Positions 1-7,079 of a stretch of DNA of 17,409 nt are shown here, piece after piece. Made by a program: the position numbers and the translations under genes. Position 1 is the first letter of the stretch. Every line of letters begins with the position of its first letter. The stretch comes from Methanosphaera sp. (GTDB lineage: Archaea > Methanobacteriota > Methanobacteria > Methanobacteriales > Methanobacteriaceae), in contig JAJQHG010000054.1 of the NCBI GenBank assembly GCA_021199865.1, positions 1 through 17,409 of the forward strand, written 5' to 3'. The notes beneath the pieces were generated by a model. It made no database searches. It saw only the letters and a program-made list of their open reading frames with translations, and was not told the origin of the DNA.

Positions 1-70
1 ACTTATAACTTATTATGTATAACTTATCATATATAAATTATTATTTATTTCTTATAAGTTATAATATTAT
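1..70. repeat. AGTTATA-type low-complexity repeat cluster A
   Basis: The first 70 bases hold several copies of ATAAGTTA/TAACTTAT words, with ACTTATAAC and TATAACTTAT visible on the plus strand. Read on the minus strand they match the words found in plus orientation in the clusters near 2941-3060 and 5172-5260; AGTTATACATA is shared with the cluster near 3050. The copies are degenerate and contain no gene. The cluster lies just downstream of the hjc terminator and may continue past the window edge. Confidence 0.5.
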
Positions 71-75
71 TATAG

Positions 76-84
76 AAAAAAAAA
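76..84 (-). terminator. Oligo-T terminator after hjc
   Basis: A run of nine A on the plus strand gives nine U in the hjc transcript, six bases after its stop codon. Archaeal transcription commonly stops at such U-runs without a required hairpin. Confidence 0.55.
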
Positions 85-90
85 TTAGGC

Positions 91-501
91 TTAAATTAGT
101 TTTGTTTGAACAGATCCCCCAATAATTTCCTCAAAGTCAAGTCCCTTAGTCAATGCTAAGTCAGTATTAACCCTATAATTTTCTGTACGTGTAACATGTA
201 AATCCTCTAGTTTTATAAATCTCCAGTCTTTTCTAATAAATTTAGCTCCAACGTATGGTGTTGCACCGAAGATATCTGAAAACTCTTTAAGGTTTGCTAT
301 CTTATCATGATCTATATAGATATGATCCTGCCTTGTAGATTTTACTTCTATTGCTAAATATATCTCACCATTACCTGCAAGTACATCTGGTAGAGGTCTT
401 TTAGTTGCCCCACCACTTGCAGGTGCTCTCATTGCACCAAAGCCTGCATCCCATAATTTGTTTACAAGGTCTCGCTCTTCAACTGAACCAGTCTTACTCA
501 T
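91..501 (-). CDS. hjc: Archaeal Holliday junction resolvase Hjc
   Basis: Structure-specific endonuclease that cuts four-way DNA junctions during recombination and repair; the family works as a dimer. From the chosen start the protein has 136 residues, normal for Hjc. The PD-(D/E)XK active site is complete: an early glutamate in GSVEERDL (E9), an aspartate in RPLPDV (D39), and E52-V-K54 in AIEVKS. The arginine- and glycine-rich stretch between them is a usual DNA-contact segment. A GTG at 513 would add four residues, but the ATG at 501 has GAGTG about 8 bases upstream and places the catalytic Glu at position 9, as I recall for Pyrococcus Hjc. It is a single gene with its own oligo-T terminator, divergent from gltB3. 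Assignment to Hjc rather than the paralogue Hje rests on overall similarity. Confidence 0.9.
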   Translation of the reverse strand: MSKTGSVEERDLVNKLWDAGFGAMRAPASGGATKRPLPDVLAGNGEIYLAIEVKSTRQDHIYIDHDKIANLKEFSDIFGATPYVGAKFIRKDWRFIKLEDLHVTRTENYRVNTDLALTKGLDFEEIIGGSVQTKLI

Positions 502-738
502 ATTAACACTCACTCTATTATAGTAAATATTTATATTTATTAATACTATTAAACTTCAAGCATTCTCCTATATAATGTGTATAATAGTTGTTATTTTTAT
601 ATAACACTAGATAACATTCCATACATATTACCAAGAATATGTGTATGATAATATAAATTGATCAAAAAAATAGAAAATTTTATTGTATTATTGATACTTT
701 TTTTCAAAATATTTTAATTTATCTATAAAATATATATA

Positions 739-750
739 ATGATTAATCAT
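739..750. promoter_or_regulatory. Perfect 12-base palindrome upstream of gltB3
   Basis: ATGATTAATCAT is self-complementary and sits within alternating AT sequence about 160 bases upstream of gltB3, next to a TATA-like tract. It could be an operator for a dimeric regulator, but palindromes of this base composition also arise by chance in DNA this AT-rich. Confidence 0.2.
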
Positions 751-874
751 ATATATTAAATCAACCACAAAAGAGGAAAGAAAGAAATAAGCATAATATT
801 TTAACATACCAATAGTGTGTTTTCTACTTTAAGCTTTTGTGTAAAAATTATAGATACTTATAGATAGGAGAGTT

Positions 875-898
875 ATGAGTATCAATTACTATAAATGA
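875..898 (+). promoter_or_regulatory. Possible seven-residue leader reading frame before gltB3
   Basis: An ATG preceded by AGGAG (867-871, four bases away) opens a frame for MSINYYK. It ends in a TGA at 896-898 that overlaps the GAGGAG ribosome site (897-902) of gltB3. Ribosomes finishing the short peptide would release directly over the gltB3 ribosome site, as in translational coupling. The peptide itself suggests no amino-acid sensing, since it contains no run of Glu or Gln. Confidence 0.3.
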
Positions 899-908
899 GG
901 AGAAAAAC

Positions 909-1574
909 ATGGTACAAGTAGAAATTTCTGGTGATGACCTCACAACACGTGGAGTTAACACTGAAATAAGAGAAGCCCTCCAAGAGGATAAAAAAGAAAT
1001 AACTATCAACAATACTGAACAACTAAATTCAATAGCAGTAGGTATAAGAACCGATGCAACAGTTGAATTAACAGGTGAATATGGTGACTTCGTAGGAGCA
1101 CTAAATGATGGGGCAAAAATCACAGTTGAAGGTAATGTTGGTAAATACCTAGGAGACAACATGACCAAGGGAGAAATCGTATTAAACGGTCATGCTGGTG
1201 ATGGTGTAGGTTTTGGTAAATCCAATGGAGATATCATAGTAAAAGGAAATGCTGGAAATGCTGTAGGTCAACTACACAAGAATGGTACAGTATTAATCGA
1301 TGGTAACATTGGTGACTTAGCAGGACTTTACATGTTAGAAGGACAATTAATCATTACAGGTAACTCAGGTAAAGACTTAGGTGACTGGATGATTGGTGGA
1401 ACAATATATATTGCAGGTAACTATAACCTAGGATACAACACAAAAACCACCGAACTTACAGATGAAGATAAAGAGTTACTAAACGGATTACTAACAAAAT
1501 ATGATATTGATAAGAAAGCTGAAGACTTCACAAAAATTGTGAAAGATCAACTAAGACCATTCTACGGAAAATAA
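909..1574 (+). CDS. gltB3: Glutamate synthase GXGXG-domain subunit (GltB3-like)
   Basis: A stand-alone version of the C-terminal beta-helix domain of the large subunit of glutamate synthase. Residues from about 60 to 180 form repeats of roughly 19-21 residues with Gly-rich turns (GEYGDFVGA, GNVGKYLG, GHAGDGVG, GNAGNAVG, GNIGDLAG, GNSGKDLG), the GXGXG fold also found in formylmethanofuran dehydrogenase subunit C. The domain is structural and supports the FMN synthase domain. The 221-residue length fits a separate subunit. The ATG at 909 has GAGGAG six bases upstream. It is followed 24 bases later by the FMN subunit gene, so the two are almost certainly co-transcribed and act together. The coupling to glutamate synthase rests on this neighbour, because the fold alone would also fit an FwdC-like protein. 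Confidence 0.85.
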   Translation: MVQVEISGDDLTTRGVNTEIREALQEDKKEITINNTEQLNSIAVGIRTDATVELTGEYGDFVGALNDGAKITVEGNVGKYLGDNMTKGEIVLNGHAGDGVGFGKSNGDIIVKGNAGNAVGQLHKNGTVLIDGNIGDLAGLYMLEGQLIITGNSGKDLGDWMIGGTIYIAGNYNLGYNTKTTELTDEDKELLNGLLTKYDIDKKAEDFTKIVKDQLRPFYGK

Positions 1575-1598
1575 ACAGATTAATAAGGAGATATTAAA

Positions 1599-2846
1599 AT
1601 GGATAATAAAAAACCTATGGCAATGGATGCAGGATCACTTTGGAGTAAAGAAACTATAGAGGAAATCCATAAAAAATCTGAGGATGGAAACTATATAGTA
1701 AGAGGATTTGGTAGAAGTAAACCATACCCTAAGTTTGATGATATTGTAATATTACCAGGACAAGCATCAGTAGCACCAGTAGACAAGTACCGAGAACCAT
1801 GTAACACAAAAGTAACCCTTGGAACAAGATTTGCAAAGAAACCATTAGAACTTGACACACCAGTACTAATTGCAGGTATGTCCTTTGGTGCATTATCCAA
1901 GGAAGCAAAAGTTGGTATGGCATTAGGTTCATCCAAAGTTGGAAGTGCAGCAAACAGTGGAGAAGGTGGAATGCTTCCTGAAGAAAGAGAAGCTGCAGAT
2001 ACCTTCGTAGTACAATACTCCTCTGGTCGTTTTGGAGTATCAGCAGAATACTTAAATGCTGGAGATGCTGTAGAAGTTAAGATTGGACAAGGTGCAAAAC
2101 CTGGTATGGGTGGACACTTATTAGCTGAAAAAGTAAGTCCTGAAGTAGCAAAGATAAGAGAGATTCCTGAAGGAACAGATGCATTAAGTCCATGTAGATT
2201 CCTAGACTCACAAAACAAAGAGGAACTCAAAGAACACATCGAATTAATCAGAGAAGTTACAAACTGGGAAATACCTATCATTGTAAAATTAGGTCCAGGA
2301 CGTATAGATGAAGATGTAAAGATTGCATACGAAGTAGGGGCAGACATAATATCCCTAGATGGTATGGAAGGAGGAACAGGAGCATCACCTGAAATAGTAT
2401 CTGAGGAGACTGGTGTACCAACAATCCCAGCACTAGCATTAGCAGTTAAAACATTAGATGAAATCGGTGCAAGAGGAGATGTAGATCTCATAATTACTGG
2501 TGGAATCAGAAACGGTGCAGATGTAGCAAAAGCATTAGCAATGGGTGCAGATGCAGTATACATAGGTACTGGTGCAATGATTGCAATGGGATGTATGGGT
2601 TGTAGAAAATGTTCCACAGGTAAATGTCCTGTAGGAATTGCAACACAAGATGAAGAACTAAGAACTCTTGATGTTGATGAAGCAGGTCGTCATGTAGCTA
2701 ACTATATTAAGTCAATGACTGAGGAAGCAAAGATGCTAGCACAACTTGCAGGTCATGATGACATAAGAGACTTCAACAAATCAGATCTTCGTGCTCTAAC
2801 AACAGAAATGGAAGCAATGACTGGAATCAAACTTGTAGGAAAATAA
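1599..2846 (+). CDS. gltB2: Glutamate synthase FMN-binding subunit (GltB2-like)
   Basis: The FMN/iron-sulfur synthase domain of glutamate synthase, which makes glutamate from 2-oxoglutarate and ammonia released from glutamine. The 415 residues include MSFGALSKEAKVG and ANSGEGGM (FMN barrel entry), IIVKLGPG, the DGMEGGTGASP loop, the TGGIRNGADVAKALAMGADAV phosphate-binding strand, and a cluster C332-x2-C335-x2-C338-x4-C343 followed by PVGIATQ. Classical glutamate synthases have three cysteines here for a 3Fe-4S cluster; the four-cysteine spacing may indicate a different cluster. There is no N-terminal ferredoxin domain and no glutaminase domain. GGAG lies eight bases before the ATG, and an eight-T run follows the stop. 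An N-methylglutamate synthase subunit is a possible alternative, but simple glutamate synthase is more likely. Confidence 0.87.
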   Translation: MDNKKPMAMDAGSLWSKETIEEIHKKSEDGNYIVRGFGRSKPYPKFDDIVILPGQASVAPVDKYREPCNTKVTLGTRFAKKPLELDTPVLIAGMSFGALSKEAKVGMALGSSKVGSAANSGEGGMLPEEREAADTFVVQYSSGRFGVSAEYLNAGDAVEVKIGQGAKPGMGGHLLAEKVSPEVAKIREIPEGTDALSPCRFLDSQNKEELKEHIELIREVTNWEIPIIVKLGPGRIDEDVKIAYEVGADIISLDGMEGGTGASPEIVSEETGVPTIPALALAVKTLDEIGARGDVDLIITGGIRNGADVAKALAMGADAVYIGTGAMIAMGCMGCRKCSTGKCPVGIATQDEELRTLDVDEAGRHVANYIKSMTEEAKMLAQLAGHDDIRDFNKSDLRALTTEMEAMTGIKLVGK

Positions 2847-2878
2847 ACATATCCTACACTAACCTTCTTTTAATAAAC

Positions 2879-2886
2879 TTTTTTTT
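2879..2886 (+). terminator. Oligo-T terminator after gltB2
   Basis: Eight consecutive T on the coding strand about 32 bases after the gltB2 stop, followed by further T-rich sequence. Confidence 0.5.
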
Positions 2887-2940
2887 AATTCTTATTTTAC
2901 TGATTTATTCTTTGAGTAGTTATTTGTAGTATAATTAAAT

Positions 2941-3060
2941 TATTAATTATTATGTATAAGTTAGTAGTTATAAATTATATGTTAATAGTTATTAGTAATA
3001 AGTTATTAAGTATAAGTAAAAAGGTACAAGTTAATAGTTATAAGTTATTAGTTATACATA
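2941..3060. repeat. AGTTATA-type repeat cluster B (one side of the R-M genes)
   Basis: About 120 bases made of irregular copies of words such as GTTATTAGT, AGTTATAAG, TTAGTAGTTA and ATAAGTTATTA. A 19-base string, AGTTAATAGTTATAAGTTA, at 3029-3047 recurs exactly and in the same orientation at 5210-5228 on the other side of the restriction-modification genes. There is no reading frame or ribosome site of note. The sequence is low in complexity, so the identity is suggestive only. Confidence 0.55.
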
Positions 3061-3099
3061 TAATTTTGGGATATAACTAGGAGAATGAAATGTATAAAT

Positions 3100-3121
3100 A
3101 AAAAAATTAAAATAGAAAAAA
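3100..3121 (-). terminator. Oligo-T terminator after the endonuclease gene
   Basis: Two A-runs on the plus strand (seven at 3100-3106 and six at 3116-3121) give U-runs immediately downstream of the endonuclease stop on the minus strand. Confidence 0.5.
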
Positions 3122-3129
3122 GAAATATT

Positions 3130-3855
3130 TTATTGATTAGTATATATTTCTTCTAATTCTTTTAGCTTAGATTTAACAGAATCCTCAGGTTCAAAAAGTA
3201 ATATTTTAGTTCTACTAGGATGATCATTTAGTAATTTAAACTTATCAACAGAGGTATAATTAAAACGTATCTTACCCTTATTTTTACCAGCACTTAAAAC
3301 ATCAGGTTCATATGTCTCTGAAAGTTCACCATTAGGCATGCAACTTAAGAATATCACGTTGATATGTAAATCATCTTGATTATATAAGATTCCAATAAAA
3401 TATGTTAAACATATCTTTTTATCACCATTAGTTTTGCTATAAAAAGTAGGTAAATTTCCTTCATAATGTTGTTTATGACCATCTTCATAAGTTATATTAC
3501 CTTTATAACTATTCTGATTATCTCCTACAAAGATGTTTCTATGGAAATCACCAATATTTTTCAAGGTAACTGTTTTAATGTCTATGTGAACATATGCATT
3601 ATATGTTTCAAAGAAAAGATCACTTCCAATAGGTGAAGAAATAGGTTTTCCAAAATTATTAAAAAGATTATAAAAAATTCTTTCAGCACCAGTTGCAAAA
3701 TCAGATGTTGAATTACCTAGAAACTGTTCCCAATCTGAACGAATTTCTTCTTTTGTTCTAAAACCATCCCTCATTATTTTTTCATCATTTTTTAATAAAA
3801 AATATATTTGTTCTAAATATTCATGCTCCCAAAATTCAATATTTTCCAAATCCAT
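3130..3855 (-). CDS. Putative Type II restriction endonuclease
   Basis: A 241-residue protein that I cannot assign to a named restriction family. Its position is the main evidence: it starts three bases after the stop of a C5-cytosine methyltransferase, and its GAGGAG ribosome site is formed by the last two glutamate codons of that gene. A likely PD-(D/E)XK nuclease core is visible as P74-I-G-S-D79 followed by H90-I-D92-I-K94, that is an aspartate, 12 residues, then D-x-K; E59 in GAERIFYNLF could be the helix glutamate. No membrane segment or signal peptide is seen. The predicted role is cutting foreign DNA at the site the partner methylates; that site cannot be read from the sequence. The methylase-first order would let protection accumulate first. 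A transposed or defective nuclease is possible, but the frame is intact. Confidence 0.72.
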   Translation of the reverse strand: MDLENIEFWEHEYLEQIYFLLKNDEKIMRDGFRTKEEIRSDWEQFLGNSTSDFATGAERIFYNLFNNFGKPISSPIGSDLFFETYNAYVHIDIKTVTLKNIGDFHRNIFVGDNQNSYKGNITYEDGHKQHYEGNLPTFYSKTNGDKKICLTYFIGILYNQDDLHINVIFLSCMPNGELSETYEPDVLSAGKNKGKIRFNYTSVDKFKLLNDHPSRTKILLFEPEDSVKSKLKELEEIYTNQ

Positions 3856-3858
3856 ATA

Positions 3859-5076
3859 TTACTCCTCATTTAACATGTCAATAGTAGATTCAGCTATTTT
3901 CTGTGCAAGAAGCACAGGCACTGCATTACCAATCTGTCGATACATACTACTTAAACTTCCATGGAATATAAAATCATCAGGGAATGATTGAAGAATAGCA
4001 CATTCACGTGCAGATAATCTCCTCTTTTTATTAACATGAATTTCAGGACCAGTTGCAGTAATAGTATCACTTGGTCTATCCCAATTAGTAATCCTCAAGG
4101 ATTGTTCATAAACAATCTCTTTTTCTTCAAGTTCTGTTACAGCTTTATCATACTTATCATCAAACTTTAATAATTTTTTTAGTTCCCACCAATCTTCAGG
4201 GGATGGAATAGTACCAGAATTATTATCTTTTCTAAACCAATGGCCCGCAGTATATTTATAACCAAAATGATCATCTAATCCTTTAACGCTCCATCCTGAT
4301 TTATCTCTCCAATACTTAAGATAATCACATATTTCCTCCTGAGAAACATTATGTTTTCTCTTCCAAAATTTATCAGAAACATTGGTTGAAGCCATATGAT
4401 TATAAATCATTTTACCATTGACTTCAATAGGATTATAAGATAGTTTGACATCAGATAAATATCCTATAGCTTCTTTAGTTGTTACATATTCCTTAAGATT
4501 ATTCTCTCTTTCAAGTAGACTTTTCTGTGACTTTTTCTCACAATGGGTTTTTTTCGGAAATCTATTTTTAACATTAATTCTATTTCCCATTATTACAATT
4601 CTTTGTCTATTTTGAGGAACCCCATAGTCAGTAGCATTCAAAAGTTTCATGTTAACTTTATATCCTAAGCTTTCAAAGTCTTTCTGGATCATTTCTATAA
4701 CGTTTCCATTTTCCATTGAACATAATCCCTTAACATTTTCTGCAACAAATATTTTAGGATTTTTATCCTCAATTATTCTGAGCATCTGTTTATATAAGAA
4801 ATTTCTTTTATCGTCCATGCTACGATTTGTATTTGCAACAGAAAAACCCTGACATGGAAAACCACCAATTATTACATCAGGATCATCTGGAATATCATCA
4901 CTTGGTATTTGTATAATATCACCAAGAGTTATATGATCACCGATATTATTTTTATATGTAATTGTTGCATCCTCATCAAAATCATTAGCCCATAGAATTT
5001 CATATCCGGCATTTTTAAATCCAAGATCCATTCCACCTGCACCTGAAAACAAGGAAACTAATGTATGTTGCTTCAT
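3859..5076 (-). CDS. DNA (cytosine-5) methyltransferase of a Type II system
   Basis: Transfers a methyl group from S-adenosylmethionine to C5 of cytosine in a specific DNA site. All main motifs are present in order (405-residue numbering): I, LFSGAGGMDLGF (about 9-20); IV, GGFPCQGFS with catalytic C75; VI, AENV (112-115); VIII, QNRQR (155-159); IX, RRLSARECAILQSFPDDF (about 352-369); X, YRQIGNAVP (about 379-387). Between VIII and IX is a target-recognition region with an insert (about 238-300) rich in Trp and aromatics, including GHWFRKD and PSPEDWW, which looks like a small DNA-binding module. An ATG at 5112 would add 12 residues, but the ATG at 5076 has AGGA eight bases upstream and gives the usual N-terminus just before motif I. 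It is coupled to the downstream nuclease gene. The recognition sequence is unknown. Confidence 0.93.
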   Translation of the reverse strand: MKQHTLVSLFSGAGGMDLGFKNAGYEILWANDFDEDATITYKNNIGDHITLGDIIQIPSDDIPDDPDVIIGGFPCQGFSVANTNRSMDDKRNFLYKQMLRIIEDKNPKIFVAENVKGLCSMENGNVIEMIQKDFESLGYKVNMKLLNATDYGVPQNRQRIVIMGNRINVKNRFPKKTHCEKKSQKSLLERENNLKEYVTTKEAIGYLSDVKLSYNPIEVNGKMIYNHMASTNVSDKFWKRKHNVSQEEICDYLKYWRDKSGWSVKGLDDHFGYKYTAGHWFRKDNNSGTIPSPEDWWELKKLLKFDDKYDKAVTELEEKEIVYEQSLRITNWDRPSDTITATGPEIHVNKKRRLSARECAILQSFPDDFIFHGSLSSMYRQIGNAVPVLLAQKIAESTIDMLNEE

Positions 5077-5171
5077 GTATTTATTCCTAAATATATAATT
5101 TGATTTAATCATAACGACTCGGAAAATCTATTAATATTAATTAATAAGTTTTATTTACTATTTAGTATTAT

Positions 5172-5260
5172 TTATATTATAAGTTATAAGTTTTTAGTTA
5201 GTAGTTATTAGTTAATAGTTATAAGTTAGTAATTATTAGATATAAGTTATTACTTTTTAG
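5172..5260. repeat. AGTTATA-type repeat cluster C (other side of the R-M genes)
   Basis: About 90 bases of overlapping AGTTATAAG, TTAGTTAGTAGTTA, TTAGTTAATAG and TATAAGTTATTA words upstream of the methyltransferase. It shares a 19-base exact direct repeat (5210-5228) with cluster B at 3029-3047. It lies between the R-M genes and the 3' end of pyrK, so the module is bracketed on both sides. There is no gene within it; the methyltransferase promoter must lie here or just before 5076. Confidence 0.55.
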
Positions 5261-5316
5261 TTAAAAACAGGGAGTATTATATCTAAAAAGCAGTATTATA
5301 AGTTTATTATTATTTC

Positions 5317-5324
5317 AAAAAAAA
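5317..5324 (-). terminator. Oligo-T terminator after pyrDK
   Basis: Eight A on the plus strand give eight U in the minus-strand transcript about 15 bases after the pyrK stop. Confidence 0.55.
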
Positions 5325-5339
5325 GATTAGTGGGAGAAG

Positions 5340-6149
5340 TTAATACTCTATTATGCTTCCTGATGCATCACGTCTGTGATGTCCAAACTCATCTAGTTGT
5401 GCTAATTGTTGCTTATCAAATACTGGTCCTTCTACACATGCTCTGTAACCTGTTGAATCAAGACAGCATTGTCCACATATTCCAAGTCCACACTTCATGT
5501 AACGCTCAAGTGATATTTGACAGTCAACATCATATTGCATACTTAATTGATATAATTTATAGGACATTACTTCTGGACCACAACCCATTATCACATCATA
5601 GTCACCATCATCTAGTAATTCCTGTGCTAGTTGTGTACTAAAACCATGATATCCTCGACTTCCATCATCTGTACATTCATATACTCTATCATATTTACTA
5701 AAACGTTCCTCAAAGAATAATTCTTCACTAGTTGCTGCTGCAGATATTAGATCCACATTATCATAGTAGTTTAGTAGTGGTGCTAATGAGCCTACACCTG
5801 TTCCTCCACCAACAGCCAGAACATGTTTATATCCATCTACATCATAGCCATGACCATATGGTCCGCGTATTCCTATCTTGTCACCAACATTTACTTCATT
5901 ATAGATATTACTAGTAAATGGCCCTACATTACGTACTGTTATGCCCATAATATTTTCTTCAGGATCAATTATTGACATGGTCATTGGTTTCTCATTCTCA
6001 AAGTTCCATACCATAACAAATTGTCCTGGTTGTATGTCCTCATTAATATCCCAATCAAATATGAGTGTTTTTATTGTTGGTGTTTCTATGATTGCATCCT
6101 TAACATCTACAACTACTGGTACTTCATCATCATATACATTGCTTATCAT
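5340..6149 (-). CDS. pyrK: Dihydroorotate dehydrogenase B electron-transfer subunit PyrK
   Basis: Iron-sulfur flavoprotein that carries electrons from the FMN of PyrD through a 2Fe-2S cluster and FAD to NAD in UMP synthesis. Residues 1-100 form the FAD-binding barrel (PGQFVMVW, KPMTMSI, then GPYGHGY); about 107-215 is the NAD-binding fold with GGGTGVGSLAPLL at 114-126 and MGCGPEVM. The C-terminal 2Fe-2S motif is C220-x4-C225-x2-C228-x9-C238, with an extra C229. The 269-residue length is normal. The usual RPxS-type flavin motif here reads KPMTMS, a mild departure. A ribosome site AAGGATGTGAT lies three bases before the ATG, starting at the pyrD stop; the two genes are 12 bases apart and form a complex. 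Confidence 0.92.
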   Translation of the reverse strand: MISNVYDDEVPVVVDVKDAIIETPTIKTLIFDWDINEDIQPGQFVMVWNFENEKPMTMSIIDPEENIMGITVRNVGPFTSNIYNEVNVGDKIGIRGPYGHGYDVDGYKHVLAVGGGTGVGSLAPLLNYYDNVDLISAAATSEELFFEERFSKYDRVYECTDDGSRGYHGFSTQLAQELLDDGDYDVIMGCGPEVMSYKLYQLSMQYDVDCQISLERYMKCGLGICGQCCLDSTGYRACVEGPVFDKQQLAQLDEFGHHRRDASGSIIEY

Positions 6150-6161
6150 ACAATCACATCC

Positions 6162-7079
6162 TTATAATCTATGAGATAATCCTATAATTTCACTAACATT
6201 ACTATAACCATTCTCTTCTAGAAATGCTTCAAGATCCTGGCTAATTTTACTAAATATTTGTGGTCCTTCATACATGATGGATGTTCCTATCTGCAGTAGG
6301 CTTGCACCAGCATATAGGAATTCTAGTGCATCCTTATAGTCTTTTATTCCACCAACACCAAATATAGGTATGTCTACAGCATCATATGTTTGATAGACAC
6401 ATTTTAGTGCTATTGGCTTAATCATTGGTCCGGCTATTCCTCCAAACTTATTGTTAAGTATTGGGTGGCCTGTCTTATAATCTATACGTAATCCTGGCCC
6501 TAGACTATTAATGAGTGTTAACCCATCAGCTCCAGCCTTCTGGACAGATATTGCGATCTCAGTTATGTCTAATACATTTGGTGTTAGTTTTACTATTATT
6601 GGTACATCCTTAATTGATGAGGTTACACTTTTAACAATATTATATGTTAAATCTGGATCTTCACCAATATTTGATCCATAGCCACACTGTGCATGTGGAC
6701 AACTCACATTTAATTCAAATGCATCAACATAATCCTTTGTTTGACGTGCTACATCAGTAAATACTTCTTCACTATTACCATATATTGATGCTATTACTGG
6801 TGTCTTATCACGTATATCATTTAATTCCTTTAATTCCTCTTTTTTAGCCTCTACTCCCGGACTAGCTAGTCCTACAGAGTTTATTACTCCACCCTCGATT
6901 TTCACTATTGTTGGATTTTCATAACCATCATTAGCTTCTATTGAGAAAGACTTTGTAACTATTCCTCCTGCTCCTGCATTAGCAACCATCCTCATAGAAC
7001 TAGCAGTAGTTCCAAGGATACCTGCTGCTAGAAAGAGAGGATTAGATAATTTCATTCCAAGAATTTCTGTTTCTAACAT
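6162..7079 (-). CDS. pyrD: Dihydroorotate dehydrogenase B catalytic subunit PyrD
   Basis: FMN enzyme oxidising dihydroorotate to orotate, the fourth step of pyrimidine synthesis, in the cytoplasm. The 305 residues have the family N-terminus (NPLFLAAGILG), the flavin strand GAGGIVTKS (about 36-44), FELNVSCPH with the class-1 catalytic cysteine C127, VKLTPN (about 163-168), the LINSLGPG region, and the C-terminal FMN phosphate site FGVGGI and YAGASLLQIGT. Use of cysteine rather than serine as the base, together with an adjacent pyrK, places it in type 1B (NAD-linked). First gene of a two-gene operon with pyrK. The ribosome site before the ATG is weak (GAG about 11 bases away). It is divergent from nop5 across a 102-base spacer. 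Confidence 0.93.
   Translation of the reverse strand: MLETEILGMKLSNPLFLAAGILGTTASSMRMVANAGAGGIVTKSFSIEANDGYENPTIVKIEGGVINSVGLASPGVEAKKEELKELNDIRDKTPVIASIYGNSEEVFTDVARQTKDYVDAFELNVSCPHAQCGYGSNIGEDPDLTYNIVKSVTSSIKDVPIIVKLTPNVLDITEIAISVQKAGADGLTLINSLGPGLRIDYKTGHPILNNKFGGIAGPMIKPIALKCVYQTYDAVDIPIFGVGGIKDYKDALEFLYAGASLLQIGTSIMYEGPQIFSKISQDLEAFLEENGYSNVSEIIGLSHRL

Larger units (their letters stand above)
502..908. other. Long divergent spacer between hjc and gltB3
   Basis: This roughly 400-base, very AT-rich stretch holds the promoters of hjc (minus) and gltB3 (plus). I see no RNA gene or full-size reading frame. It contains a 12-base perfect palindrome at 739-750, TATA-like stretches near 727-738, and a seven-codon reading frame at 875-898 just before gltB3. 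I do not see a GGAA-N6-TTCC element of the kind bound by the methanogen nitrogen regulator NrpR. Confidence 0.5.

Noticed and set aside
502..908. Long spacer considered for a riboswitch or small RNA gene
   Set aside because: I found no GC-rich paired elements, K-turn or known riboswitch core by eye; only AT-rich sequence and the short leader frame.
1691..2617. Long 308-residue minus-strand frame inside gltB2
   Set aside because: It is antisense to a clearly conserved FMN enzyme and reflects its codon bias; the translation has no recognisable domain.
2941..3060. Repeat clusters considered as a CRISPR array
   Set aside because: Units are 7-8 bases with no fixed length, there are no unique spacers, and no cas gene is in the window.
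3085..3156. Plus-strand 23-codon frame (MKCINKKIKIEK...) preceded by AGGAG
   Set aside because: The GGAG is only one base from the ATG, the composition simply follows A-rich DNA, and it overlaps the 3' end of the endonuclease on the other strand.
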